Notes under the pieces: model-generated
Told to the model about the DNA's origin: nothing
What the model saw: only the letters and a program-made list of their open reading frames with translations
The model's database searches: none
In this document: positions 1-8,487 of the stretch, one piece after another
Layout: each line of letters begins with the position of its first letter
How positions within the stretch are numbered: the stretch's first letter is position 1
Source: Massilia eurypsychrophila
Lineage (GTDB): Bacteria > Pseudomonadota > Gammaproteobacteria > Burkholderiales > Burkholderiaceae_D
DNA length: 64,000 nucleotides
NCBI RefSeq assembly: GCF_002760655.1
Contig: NZ_PDOC01000002.1
Coordinates: forward strand, 372,001-436,000
Direction: 5' to 3'
Program-made: the position numbers and the translations under genes

Positions 1-2
1 CC

Positions 3-851
3 GGCGGTGCGGCGCCGGTGATGGCGCTGGCGTCGAATGGCGACCTGTGGCGATTCTGGCCGGCGCCGACTTTTACCGATATCGCCTTCTTCATTGCCGC
101 CGCCGTGACCATGATGTTCGGCTCGATTCCGCAGCAGGACGTGTACCAGCGCGTGATGTCGGCCAAGAACGCGCCGACCGCGCGCACCGGCGCCATCATC
201 GGCGGCGCCAGCTACATCCTGTTTGCGTTCGTGCCGATGTTTATCGTTGCCTGCGCCGTCATCGTCCTAGGCGACAGCGGCATGGAGATGGCCAAGAACG
301 ACTACCAGCGCCTGCTGCCGACCTTCGTGCTGACCAAGATGCCGCTGCTGATGCAGATTATCTTCTTCGGCGCACTGCTGTCGGCCATCAAGAGCACCTC
401 GTCGGCGACCCTGCTGGCGCCGTCGACCAGTTTTGTCGAGAACATCCTCAAGCACCTGCGCCCGGGGATGACCGACCGCCAGCAGCTGTTCGCGATGCGC
501 TGCTCGATCGTCGTGTTCGCCGCGCTGGTGCTGAGCTACGCAATCGCCATGAAGGGCACCTCGATCTACGAGCTGGTGTCGTCGGCGTACCAGGTCACGC
601 TGGTCGGCGCGTTCGTGCCGCTGGTGATGGGGCTGTACTGGAAGCGCGCGACGACCCAGGGCGCGGTGCTGTCGATTGCGGCGGGTATCATCACCTGGCT
701 GCTGTTCTTCCCGCAGTTGAGCGGCTTGGGCGCGGTGTTTCCGGGCCAGCTGGCGGGCCTGCTGGCGGCGTTCGCCGGCATGTTCATCGGTTCGCTGATG
801 CCGCAGCTGCTGACGAACCGGCACGATCGGGTCAGGACCCAGACTGCATGA
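3..851 (+). CDS. Sodium:solute symporter family protein, C-terminal part
   Basis: The reading frame is open from the window edge, so the N-terminus is missing and no start can be assigned. The visible part (about 280 residues) has several long hydrophobic membrane segments. Near its start, SIPQQDVYQRVMSAKN is typical of the sodium:solute symporter (SSS) family, where a conserved helix carries Q-x-x-x-Q-R. A later stretch reading SSATLLAPSTSFVENIL also fits SSS members. The protein should sit in the inner membrane and couple Na+ to uptake of an organic solute. The substrate cannot be read from this fragment. The nearby polyamine/GABA genes are suggestive but point the other way. Confidence 0.8.
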   Translation, partial: GGAAPVMALASNGDLWRFWPAPTFTDIAFFIAAAVTMMFGSIPQQDVYQRVMSAKNAPTARTGAIIGGASYILFAFVPMFIVACAVIVLGDSGMEMAKNDYQRLLPTFVLTKMPLLMQIIFFGALLSAIKSTSSATLLAPSTSFVENILKHLRPGMTDRQQLFAMRCSIVVFAALVLSYAIAMKGTSIYELVSSAYQVTLVGAFVPLVMGLYWKRATTQGAVLSIAAGIITWLLFFPQLSGLGAVFPGQLAGLLAAFAGMFIGSLMPQLLTNRHDRVRTQTA

Positions 852-1005
852 TCGCTGTCCGTGACGCGTTTGAGCACATCACGCGCGTTCGCACGAGCTG
901 CCCAAGACTTCGGCCTTTGCGAAAGGTAGTTGTGTCGAATCAAGTGCCAATATAACTGTTCTGCCAGTCTACGGTTTCCCTTAGGAATCATTGATAGGAG
1001 ATCCG

Positions 1006-1749
1006 ATGACGAAGCTTAAGCGACTCAAGCAGCTAACAATCCTTGCCGTCCTGGCCAGTGCAGCGACTCTGGCAAATGCAGAATCAACCAGTAATAAAGC
1101 CCAAAAAATCGCAGGCGTTTACAGTTTGCAGGGCCAACGGGAGATGGCTGCGACGCTCGTGCTCCATCCAGACAAGCGCTTCGAATTCGGCGCCATTTAC
1201 GGCGGCGCAGACCCGAGGGCGAATGGCAAGTGGTCGGTGGAAGACGATATCGTGCATCTGGTCGCCGATCACAGCCCAGCAAAATACGTCAAGGTCGAAC
1301 AGAGCATGGCGCCGCTTCCGGATATCCGTGATTCCAGCGGAATTTTGCCGGTTCTAGCTGTAGAAATAGGATCGCCCTCCTTGCGGATGACCTGGAGCGG
1401 ATTAAATGTCACGTTTAAATTCGCTAACGGCCGCGAACGCACTGGCACCACCAGCCGAAGCGGCATGGTGTACGCAGGGGCGCGACAAGATCCCGAGTGG
1501 AAGGACGTGCCGGTCATCGAGGTTGGCCTTCCCGCGCTTGAAGAAGGCGGTGAAGTTACGTGGATAAAGCTGAAGGATCCTACCATTACCAAGATTGCAG
1601 TGGAACTCGATCCGGGCGGGACGACGCAAGCATTCCGCGAAGGTTTTCTCGAGATCGAGAAAGGCAAGCCGAGGCGCCTCGTTGCGGGGAGATTAATGGG
1701 CGAACTGCGTGGAACTTACGTGTGGAATCGTCCTGTGAAATCCCAGTGA
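1006..1749 (+). CDS. Secreted hypothetical protein
   Basis: This 247-residue protein is not recognised. The start is the ATG at 1006, with AGGAG five bases upstream; an upstream in-frame TTG at 991 would put the start before that ribosome binding site. The N-terminus is a classic Sec signal: basic KLKRLKQ, a hydrophobic core, then a likely cleavage after ANA near residue 25. The mature part is mixed beta-strand-like with no cysteine pair or obvious catalytic motif. It stands alone between the symporter tail and a convergent polyamine operon, and is probably periplasmic. Confidence 0.75.
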   Translation: MTKLKRLKQLTILAVLASAATLANAESTSNKAQKIAGVYSLQGQREMAATLVLHPDKRFEFGAIYGGADPRANGKWSVEDDIVHLVADHSPAKYVKVEQSMAPLPDIRDSSGILPVLAVEIGSPSLRMTWSGLNVTFKFANGRERTGTTSRSGMVYAGARQDPEWKDVPVIEVGLPALEEGGEVTWIKLKDPTITKIAVELDPGGTTQAFREGFLEIEKGKPRRLVAGRLMGELRGTYVWNRPVKSQ

Positions 1750-1826
1750 ACCCGGTAGGTGCTCAATGCCGAGCGACCGCGAATATCAAGGCGCAGTAAG
1801 GAAACCGTAAGCATGGAACATGCTAA

Positions 1827-1865
1827 AACGTCATCCTCGCGAAGCGGGGATGACGTTATTTTTTT
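1827..1865 (+). terminator. Hairpin terminator made from a dispersed palindromic repeat
   Basis: A perfect 10-bp stem (AACGTCATCC with GGATGACGTT) encloses an 11-nt loop and is followed by TTATTTTTTT on the + strand. This is a canonical intrinsic terminator for the secreted protein gene that ends at 1749. The stem and loop match the repeat found again at 7278-7369 and 19016-19046, so a mobile palindrome seems to double as a terminator. Confidence 0.75.
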
Positions 1866-1898
1866 ACCGATGCAATCGCGTCGTGCGGTTTCTGCTCA

Positions 1899-3293
1899 TT
1901 AGAGCATCCCGCGGCGCTTCAGCTCCGCCAGCGTGTCGTCCAGGGCGGCGCGGATGCGGCCAACCATCTCGTCGATCTCATCGCGCGTCATCACCAGCGG
2001 CGGCGCGATGATCATGCGGTCGCCCACAGCGCGCATGATGATCCCGTTGGCGAACATGTAGCCGCGGCAGATCATGCCGACGCCATCGTCGCCGTCGAAC
2101 ACGATGTTGTCGAACACCGTCGCGCCCTTCGTGTGCACCAGGTTCAGGCCGGCGACAAAGCCGCAGCTGTCGGCGTGTCCCACCAGCGCATGCTCGCGCA
2201 GCGCGCCAAACTTCTCCTTCAGGTACGGCCCCGTATCGCGCGCCACCTTGCCAACCAGGTCCTCGTCGATGAGGATGCGGATATTTTCCAGCGCCGCGGC
2301 GCACGCCACCGGGTGGCCCGAGTAGGTGAAGCCGTGATTGAAGTCGCCGCCCTTTTCGGTCAGCACGGTAGCCACACGGTCGCCCACCAGCACGCCGCCG
2401 AGCGGGATGTAGCCGGAGGTGACGCCCTTGGCAAACGCGATCAGGTCCGGCTTGATGCCCATCAGCTCCGAGCCGAACCAGCTGCCCAGGCGCCCGAAGC
2501 CGCAAATGACTTCATCGGCCACCAGCAGGATGCCGTACTTGTCGCAGATGCGCTGGATCTCCGGCCAGTAGGTCTTCGGCGGGATGATCACGCCGCCGGC
2601 GCCTTGCACTGGCTCGCCGATGAAGGCGGCGACGTTGTCGGGACCGAGTTCGCGGATGCGCTCATCGAGCCAGCCGGCGGCGGCGATGCCGAATTCGTCC
2701 TCGCTCATGCCGGCGCCGCCTTCGAGATAGCTTGGCTGGCCGATGTGGACGATGCCTGGCACGCCAGGTCCGCCCTGCGCGTGCATGCCGGCCATGCCGC
2801 CGAGCGAGGCGCCGGCGATGGTGCTGCCGTGGTAGGCGTTCTTGCGGCTGATGATGATGTGGCGCTCGGGCTGCGCCTGCAGCTCCCAGTAGCGGCGCAC
2901 CATGCGCACGATGGTGTCGTTCGCTTCCGAGCCCGAACCGGTGAAGAACACGTGGTTGAACTGCGGCGGCGACACCTGCACCAGCAGCGCGGCCAGCTGC
3001 ACGGCCGGCACGTTGGTGGTATTGAAGAAGCTGTTATAGAACGGCAGCTGCTGCATCTGGCGGTACACCGCGTCGGACATGCTGGTGCGCCCGTAGCCGA
3101 TGTTCACGCACCACAGGCCCGACATGCCGTCGAGGATCTTGTTGCCCTCCGAATCCCACAGGTAGATGCCCTCGCCCTTGACCATCACGCGCGCGCCATG
3201 TTCGGCAAGCGCCTTGTGGTCGGTGAACGGATGCAGGAAGTGCGCCGAATCGAGCCGCTGGATGGTGCGGGTGTCTGTCATTGACTGGTCCAT
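1899..3293 (-). CDS. spuC: Polyamine:pyruvate-type class III aminotransferase
   Basis: The 464-residue protein is a fold-type I, class III PLP aminotransferase of the SpuC/putrescine-pyruvate group. The Schiff-base lysine is K289 in FAKGVTSGYIPLGG and the PLP-ring aspartate is D260 in LLVADEVICGFGR. GSGSEAND near residue 119 binds the phosphate. It moves an amino group from putrescine or another omega-amine to pyruvate. It is the last gene of a leftward operon after the glutamine-synthetase-like gene (10-nt gap) and the amidotransferase-like gene, the same order as spuA-spuB-spuC of Pseudomonas aeruginosa. Other omega-amine specificities (beta-alanine, GABA) cannot be excluded from sequence. 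Confidence 0.85.
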   Translation of the reverse strand: MDQSMTDTRTIQRLDSAHFLHPFTDHKALAEHGARVMVKGEGIYLWDSEGNKILDGMSGLWCVNIGYGRTSMSDAVYRQMQQLPFYNSFFNTTNVPAVQLAALLVQVSPPQFNHVFFTGSGSEANDTIVRMVRRYWELQAQPERHIIISRKNAYHGSTIAGASLGGMAGMHAQGGPGVPGIVHIGQPSYLEGGAGMSEDEFGIAAAGWLDERIRELGPDNVAAFIGEPVQGAGGVIIPPKTYWPEIQRICDKYGILLVADEVICGFGRLGSWFGSELMGIKPDLIAFAKGVTSGYIPLGGVLVGDRVATVLTEKGGDFNHGFTYSGHPVACAAALENIRILIDEDLVGKVARDTGPYLKEKFGALREHALVGHADSCGFVAGLNLVHTKGATVFDNIVFDGDDGVGMICRGYMFANGIIMRAVGDRMIIAPPLVMTRDEIDEMVGRIRAALDDTLAELKRRGML

Positions 3294-3303
3294 GTTCGCA
3301 GCC

Positions 3304-4674
3304 TTAAACGTGCAGCAGCAGGTGCTCGCGCTCCCACGGACTGATGACGGTCATGAATTCCTGGTGCTCGAGGTCCTTGATGGCGGCGTAGACGTCGATG
3401 AAGCGGTCGCCCAGCACGGTGCGCAGCTTGTCCTCGGCGCGCAGCAGGTGCAGCGCTTCCGGCAGGCTGTGGGGCAGTTCGAACGGCATGTCGTAGGCGC
3501 TGCCCGACATCATCGGCGTCGGCTCGAGCTGCTCGGTCATGCCGAGGTAGCCGCACGCCAGCGTCACCGCCAGCGCCAGGTAAGGGTTGGCGTCGGCGCC
3601 GATGATGCGGTTCTCCACGCGCCGATCCTGCACGCCCGACTCGGGCACGCGAAAGCCCACCGTGCGGTTGTCGATGCCCCATTGGATGTTGATCGGCGCG
3701 GCGGTGTGGCGCACGATGCGGCGGTACGAATTGACGTACGGCGCGACGATCGCCATCGCCGACGGCATGTAGCGCTGCAGCCCGCCGATGTAGTGCTTGA
3801 AGATCGGCGCGGCCGAGCCGTCGTCCGAGCTGAAGATGTTCATGCCGGTCTTGATGTCGACCACGCTCTGGTGAACGTGCATCGCCGAACCGGGTTCGCC
3901 GGCCATCGGCTTGGCCATGAAAGTGGCGTACATGTCGTGCTTGAGCGCCGCTTCGCGCAAGGTGCGCTTGAAGAAGAACACCTTGTCGGCCAGTCCCATC
4001 GGATCGCCGTGCAGGAAGTTGATCTCCATCTGACCGGCGCCGATCTCGTGGATCAGGGTGTCGACGTCGAGGTTCATCATCTCGCAGTAGTCGTAGATGT
4101 CTTCGAACAGCGGGTCGAACTCGTTGACGGCGTCGATGCTGTAGACCTGGCGGCTGGTTTCGGCGCGCCCGCTGCGCCCGACCGGCGCGCGCAGCGGCAG
4201 GTCGGGGTCGATGTTCTTGGCCGTCAGGTAGAACTCGAGTTCGGGGGCGACGACCGGCTTCCAGCCCTTGTCGGCGTACAGCTTGAGCACGCGCCGCAGC
4301 ACCGTGCGCGGCGCGAAGTCGACCAGCGCGCCGTCGGAAAAGTAGCAGTCGTGGATGACCTGCGCGGTCGGGTCGACCGCCCAAGGCACCATCGTGATGG
4401 TGGTCGGGTCGGCCTTCAGGATCATGTCGCGGTCGGTGGTGGAAATGGCGCGGTCATACGGCGCGTCGCCGACCGGGTAGTTGCCGGTGACCGTCATGCC
4501 GAGCACCGCTTCGGGGATGCGCATGCCGCGCTCCTGGGTGAATTTCGCGCGCGGCATGATCTTGCCGCGGGCGACACCGGTCAGGTCGGGAATCAGGCAT
4601 TCAATTTCGGTGACTCGTTTTTCGTTGAGCCACAAGTCCATGTCGGTATAGGTAAAATTTTCGCGGATTGCCAT
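3304..4674 (-). CDS. puuA: Glutamine-synthetase-family gamma-glutamylpolyamine synthetase
   Basis: This 456-residue protein belongs to the glutamine synthetase superfamily, subtype PuuA/SpuB, which ligates glutamate to putrescine or other polyamines using ATP. The N-terminal beta-grasp part is short. Catalytic-domain signatures are visible: the metal ligands in PELEFYL and GAGQMEINF, the glutamate-binding HVHQS, and NPYLALAVTLACG near the C-terminal third. It lacks the adenylylation-loop tyrosine context of true GlnA. It is cytoplasmic and lies between the PuuD-like and SpuC-like genes, which supports a polyamine rather than nitrogen-assimilation role. Confidence 0.85.
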   Translation of the reverse strand: MAIRENFTYTDMDLWLNEKRVTEIECLIPDLTGVARGKIMPRAKFTQERGMRIPEAVLGMTVTGNYPVGDAPYDRAISTTDRDMILKADPTTITMVPWAVDPTAQVIHDCYFSDGALVDFAPRTVLRRVLKLYADKGWKPVVAPELEFYLTAKNIDPDLPLRAPVGRSGRAETSRQVYSIDAVNEFDPLFEDIYDYCEMMNLDVDTLIHEIGAGQMEINFLHGDPMGLADKVFFFKRTLREAALKHDMYATFMAKPMAGEPGSAMHVHQSVVDIKTGMNIFSSDDGSAAPIFKHYIGGLQRYMPSAMAIVAPYVNSYRRIVRHTAAPINIQWGIDNRTVGFRVPESGVQDRRVENRIIGADANPYLALAVTLACGYLGMTEQLEPTPMMSGSAYDMPFELPHSLPEALHLLRAEDKLRTVLGDRFIDVYAAIKDLEHQEFMTVISPWEREHLLLHV

Positions 4675-4778
4675 CGTTTTCTCTCTGTTGTCTAATTCGG
4701 CCCGCGGCGCCTGGCGCCTGCGGGTGGGGTGCGGATCGATGGCGGCGCTACGGCACGCCGGAGGCGGCCCATTGGTTG

Positions 4779-4814
4779 CAGAACATGCGGCAGAACATGC
4801 GGCAAATCATGCGC
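4779..4814. repeat. Three tandem 12-bp units over the puuD stop
   Basis: The 12-mer CAGAACATGCGG is present twice in a row, followed by a degenerate third unit CAAATCATGCGC. The array covers the last codons and stop of the amidotransferase-like gene and extends into the short intergenic space. The likely origin is local slippage. No regulatory role is evident. Confidence 0.7.
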
Positions 4815-5568
4815 CTCTCCCGCGCGCGGCGAGGTAGTCGCGGCAGGCCTGGCCGAAGGCGCCGAACAGCTTCATCGACACCGGGTTTTCGGCCAGGCGC
4901 CATTCGGGGTGCCACTGCAGCGCGAGCGTGAAGCCGGGCGCGCCGGCCACCGAGAACGCTTCGACCACCCCATCGGCGGCGCGCGCTTCGATCGCCAGGC
5001 CCTCGGCCAGTTGGTTGACGCCCTGGCCATGCAGCGAGTTGACCTCGATGTCGCCGGGGCCGAGGATGCTGGCCATGGTGCCGAGCGGCGTGAGCGCCAC
5101 CGTGTGGGCCGGGCCGTACTGCTGCTCGAGCGGCAGGTCGGGATTTTCGCGGTGGTCCATCAGGCCGTCGACGCCGTGCAGCGCCTGGTGCAGGCTGCCG
5201 CCGAGGGCGACGTTCATCTCCTGGAAGCCGCGGCAGATGGCCAGGATCGGGATGCCGCGCCGGATCGCCGCGCGAATCAGCGGCAAGGTGGTCTGGTCGC
5301 GCGCCTGGTCTTGCGGCAGGCTCGGGTCGAGCACGTCCTCGGAATAGTAGCTGGGGTGGACGTTCGAGGCCGAGCCGGTCAGCATGATGCCGTCGCAGGC
5401 CGACAGCATGGTTTCGAGTTCGAGCGCGTCGCCAAGCGCCGGCAGGATCAGCGGCGCGCAGGCGGCGCCAGCGACGACGGCGTCGACATACTTGAGTTGC
5501 ACTGCATGGTACGGATGAGAACCGATGTCGCAGGTGCAGGCGGGAACGAGAACGATGGGACGGCGCAT
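4807..5568 (-). CDS. puuD: Gamma-glutamyl-GABA hydrolase-like class I amidotransferase
   Basis: The 253-residue protein has the class I glutamine amidotransferase (peptidase C26) fold. The nucleophile is C112 in ILAICRGFQ and the catalytic pair is H220/E222 in QWHPEW. PuuD/SpuA enzymes cleave gamma-glutamyl-GABA (or gamma-glutamyl-amines) to free the amine and glutamate. It is the first gene of the leftward spuABC-like operon. Its start faces the divergent gabD gene across a 234-bp regulatory space with an FNR-type box. No PuuB oxidase or PuuC dehydrogenase gene is seen in the window, so the pathway may use the transaminase route. Confidence 0.85.
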   Translation of the reverse strand: MRRPIVLVPACTCDIGSHPYHAVQLKYVDAVVAGAACAPLILPALGDALELETMLSACDGIMLTGSASNVHPSYYSEDVLDPSLPQDQARDQTTLPLIRAAIRRGIPILAICRGFQEMNVALGGSLHQALHGVDGLMDHRENPDLPLEQQYGPAHTVALTPLGTMASILGPGDIEVNSLHGQGVNQLAEGLAIEARAADGVVEAFSVAGAPGFTLALQWHPEWRLAENPVSMKLFGAFGQACRDYLAARGRGA

Positions 5569-5639
5569 GCGGGTAACCCTGTGTGTGCTCTTACGCTCGG
5601 TCCATCATAAAGGCAAATTGGCCCGAGTGCGAGGGGCGG

Positions 5640-5653
5640 TTGATTCGGATCAA
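5640..5653. promoter_or_regulatory. Perfect FNR/Anr-type palindrome
   Basis: TTGATTCGGATCAA is an exact match to the FNR consensus TTGAT-N4-ATCAA. It lies in the divergent space between puuD (start 5568) and gabD (start 5803). A CATACT -10-like hexamer lies at 5672-5677 on the + strand and TATGAT at 5604-5609 on the - strand. Neither spacing equals the ideal class II geometry, so which gene it controls is open. Confidence 0.6.
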
Positions 5654-5802
5654 AGTTTTACTTGCCAAAATCATACTGTCAAACGGCGCTTCATGGCAAC
5701 ACGCTAGGTCTGAGCTTAGGTCTGACCTCGAAGCGACGTCGAGCGATCCGAGGAAAAAGCGGCTAACATGGTGCGGTTGCCAAAATTGATAGCGAGAACA
5801 CC

Positions 5803-7257
5803 ATGCTGAACCTGAAAGACCCTTCCCTGCTGCGCCAGCAAGCTTTCCTCGACGGCGAATGGTGCGATGCCGACGACGGCACCACCATCACGGTGACCAA
5901 CCCGGCCACCGGCGAGACGGTCGGCACGGCGCCGCACATGGGCGCGGCCGAAACGAAGCGGGCGATCGACGCGGCCAACGCCGCGTGGCCGGCCTGGCGC
6001 AAGAAGCCGGCCAAGGAGCGCGCCGCGGTGCTGCGCAAATGGAACGACCTGATGCTGGAAAACGCGGACGACCTGGCGCTGATCATGACTGCCGAACAGG
6101 GCAAACCGCTGCCGGAAGCGAAGGGCGAAGTGGTCTACGCGGCCTCGTTCCTCGAGTGGTTCGGCGAGGAAGCCAAGCGCATCGAGGGCGACACGCTGCA
6201 GTCGCCGTGGGCGGACCGCCGCCTGGTGGTCACGCGCGAGCCGATCGGTGTGTGCGCGGCGATCACGCCGTGGAATTTCCCGGCGGCGATGATCACCCGC
6301 AAAGTCGGCCCGGCGCTAGCGGCCGGCTGCCCGATCGTCGTCAAGCCGGCCGAGCTGACGCCGTTCTCGGCGTTTGCGATGGCCGTGCTGGCCGAGCGCG
6401 CCGGCGTGCCGAAGGGCGTGTTCTCCGTCATCACCGGCGACTCGAAATCGATCGGCCTGGAAATGACGAGCAACCCGATCGTGCGCAAGGTCAGCTTTAC
6501 CGGCTCGACCCAGGTTGGCCGCATCTTGATGGCACAATCGGCGCCGACCATCAAGAAGCTGTCGCTGGAACTGGGCGGCAACGCGCCGTTCATCGTGTTC
6601 GACGACGCCGACATCGATGCCGCCGTCGAGGGCGCCATCGCGTCGAAATACCGCAATGCCGGCCAGACCTGCGTCTGCGCCAACCGGCTGTATGTGCAGG
6701 ACGGCATCTATGACAAGTTTGCGGCCAAGCTGGTCGAAGCGGTCGGCAAGCTGAAGGTCGGCAACGGCCAGGAAAACGGCGTCACGCAAGGCCCGCTGAT
6801 CGAGGAAAAGGCGGTGCTGAAGGTGGAGCAGCATATCGCCGATGCGCTGTCGAAAGGCGCGCGCCTGATGGTCGGCGGCAAGCGCCATGAACTGGGCCAC
6901 AGTTTCTTCCAGCCGACCGTGCTGGCCGACGTGACGACCAACATGCAGGTGGCGACCGAGGAGACGTTTGGGCCGCTGGCGCCGCTGTTCCGCTTCAAGA
7001 CCGAGGATGAAGTCATCGCGATGGCCAACGATACCGAATTCGGTTTGGCCGCCTATTTCTACTCGCGCGATATTGGCCGGGTGTGGCGTGTGGCCGAGGC
7101 GCTGGAGTCGGGCATGGTTGGCGTCAACACCGGCTTGATCTCGAACGAGATCGCGCCATTTGGCGGCGTCAAGCAATCGGGCCTGGGCCGTGAAGGCTCG
7201 AAGTACGGCATGGATGATTACCTGGTCATCAAGTACATCTGCATGGGCGGGATTTGA
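5803..7257 (+). CDS. gabD: Succinate-semialdehyde dehydrogenase (NAD(P)+)
   Basis: The 484-residue protein is an aldehyde dehydrogenase of the GabD type. The catalytic cysteine is C290 in NAGQTCVCANR, with the second cysteine two residues on that is typical of GabD. The general base is E256 in LSLELGG, and the Rossmann GSTQVGR segment lies near 234. It oxidises succinate semialdehyde to succinate in the cytosol. That is the logical exit for GABA made by the divergent polyamine operon. Length and N- and C-termini are normal for the family. Confidence 0.92.
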   Translation: MLNLKDPSLLRQQAFLDGEWCDADDGTTITVTNPATGETVGTAPHMGAAETKRAIDAANAAWPAWRKKPAKERAAVLRKWNDLMLENADDLALIMTAEQGKPLPEAKGEVVYAASFLEWFGEEAKRIEGDTLQSPWADRRLVVTREPIGVCAAITPWNFPAAMITRKVGPALAAGCPIVVKPAELTPFSAFAMAVLAERAGVPKGVFSVITGDSKSIGLEMTSNPIVRKVSFTGSTQVGRILMAQSAPTIKKLSLELGGNAPFIVFDDADIDAAVEGAIASKYRNAGQTCVCANRLYVQDGIYDKFAAKLVEAVGKLKVGNGQENGVTQGPLIEEKAVLKVEQHIADALSKGARLMVGGKRHELGHSFFQPTVLADVTTNMQVATEETFGPLAPLFRFKTEDEVIAMANDTEFGLAAYFYSRDIGRVWRVAEALESGMVGVNTGLISNEIAPFGGVKQSGLGREGSKYGMDDYLVIKYICMGGI

Positions 7258-7277
7258 ACCTGCCACCAACCGCAAGA

Positions 7278-7369
7278 GCGTCGCCCTCTCGAAGGCGGGT
7301 ACCCATGCTGAGCATCCCTCTCCGCCAGAGCACGCTCAGTATGGATCCCCGCTTTCGCGAGGATGACGC
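7278..7369. repeat. Long imperfect inverted repeat, palindrome family A
   Basis: Two 36-nt arms (7278-7313 and 7334-7369) pair with about 29 of 36 matches around a 20-nt loop. The arm core (GTC-x-TCCTCGCGAA then GCGGGGATCC on the - strand) is the same as the hairpins at 1827 and 19016. It fills the convergent gap between gabD and the MazG-like gene, and may act as a bidirectional terminator or mRNA end protector. It looks like a REP/BIME-class element and has no coding capacity. Confidence 0.75.
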
Positions 7370-7395
7370 CTCTTGATTTGGCGACTAAATAGCGA

Positions 7396-7752
7396 TTAGT
7401 CTTGCGGGTATTCGTCGTACTTGCGGGCGTCGCCGCGGACCTTGTCGGCCGGGTACTTGGCGCGGTTGAGCACCATCTTCTCCAGCACCGCCGCGTGCAG
7501 GTCGACATCGAGCTTGTCGGCCAGCCGGATCAGGTAGACCAGCACATCGGCCATTTCGTGGCGCACCTGTTCCAGCTTGGCGTCGCCCAGCTCGGCAGCG
7601 TCGCCGCGGGCGAGCCACTGGAAATGCTCCAGCAGCTCGGCCGCCTCGACCATCAGCGCGGCCGACAGATTCTTTGGCGTGTGAAACTGGTCCCAGTCGC
7701 GCTCCTCGACGAACTGGCGCACGGTGTCGCGCAGGCTGGTCAGTTCGCCCAT
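7396..7752 (-). CDS. MazG-like nucleotide pyrophosphohydrolase
   Basis: This 118-residue, all-alpha protein fits the single-domain MazG/RS21-C6 (dCTPase-like) family. The metal-binding pattern is visible as AAELLEHFQW (E-x-x-E) and later EMADVLVYLIRLAD (E-x-x-D). Such enzymes hydrolyse (d)NTPs, often non-canonical ones, to the monophosphate and pyrophosphate, cleaning the nucleotide pool. The gene lies four bases downstream of the carbonic anhydrase stop and probably shares its transcript. Confidence 0.85.
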   Translation of the reverse strand: MGELTSLRDTVRQFVEERDWDQFHTPKNLSAALMVEAAELLEHFQWLARGDAAELGDAKLEQVRHEMADVLVYLIRLADKLDVDLHAAVLEKMVLNRAKYPADKVRGDARKYDEYPQD

Positions 7753-7756
7753 CGGG

Positions 7757-8425
7757 TCAGGCCTCGTAGCTCGCCAGGCGCGCTTCGAGCTTCGGCGCCA
7801 GGTGCTCGACCTTCGACACCGTCATCCCCAGGTCGCGCAACAAGCCGTCATGCAAGCCATACACCCAGCCGTGCACGCTGAGGTCCTGGCCGCGCTCCCA
7901 GGCGTCGCGCACGATCGTCGTCTGCGCCACGTTGACCACCTGCTCGGTCACGTTCAGTTCGCACAGCCGGTTGGCACGGTCGCGCTCGGGCAGCACTTCG
8001 CCGAGATACTTCTCGTGTTTCTGGTGTACGTCCTGCACATGGCGCAGCCAGTTGTCGGCCAGGCCGACCCGGCGTTTTGTCATCGCTGCGTGCACGCCGG
8101 AGCAGCCGTAGTGGCCGCACACGATGATGTGCTTGACCTTCAGCACGTCGATGGCGAACTGCAGCACCGTCAGGCAGTTCAGGTCGGAATGCACGACCAC
8201 GTTGGCGATGTTGCGGTGGACGAACAGCTCGCCCGGCGCCAGGCCGAGCAGCTCGTTGGCCGGCACCCGGCTGTCGGAGCAGCCGATCCACAAGTACTCG
8301 GGCGACTGCTGCGACGCCAGCGACTTGAAGTAGGTCGGATCTTCGGCGACGCGCGCCGCGGCCCAGTCTTTGTTGCGCTGGAACAGCTCGTCGGTGGTGA
8401 GGCCACTGCCTGTAACTAATGTCAT
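7757..8425 (-). CDS. can: Beta-class carbonic anhydrase
   Basis: This 222-residue protein is a beta-carbonic anhydrase of the E. coli Can type (220 residues). Zinc ligands are C49, H105 and C108, in GCSDSRVP and CGHYGCSG. The active-site D51/R53 dyad is intact. It interconverts CO2 and bicarbonate in the cytosol. I chose the ATG at 8425 because GAAGGAAA lies just upstream; an in-frame ATG at 8467 would add 14 residues and overlap the dnaJ terminator. It is separated from dnaJ by that terminator, so is probably transcribed separately. Confidence 0.92.
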   Translation of the reverse strand: MTLVTGSGLTTDELFQRNKDWAAARVAEDPTYFKSLASQQSPEYLWIGCSDSRVPANELLGLAPGELFVHRNIANVVVHSDLNCLTVLQFAIDVLKVKHIIVCGHYGCSGVHAAMTKRRVGLADNWLRHVQDVHQKHEKYLGEVLPERDRANRLCELNVTEQVVNVAQTTIVRDAWERGQDLSVHGWVYGLHDGLLRDLGMTVSKVEHLAPKLEARLASYEA

Positions 8426-8439
8426 CAAATTTCCTTCGC

Positions 8440-8474
8440 AAAAAAAACGCTGAGGGGCGGATGCCATCTCAGCG
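8440..8474 (-). terminator. Intrinsic terminator after dnaJ
   Basis: On the - strand CGCTGAG pairs with CTCAGCG across a 13-nt loop and is followed by a run of at least seven T. It lies 14 bp past the dnaJ stop and before the carbonic anhydrase start. Confidence 0.8.
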
Positions 8475-8487
8475 GTTCATGGGGTCT

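Noticed and set aside
2133-3284. A 383-codon + strand frame over the aminotransferase
   Set aside because: Antisense shadow of a gene with intact PLP motifs; no ribosome binding site or family pattern.
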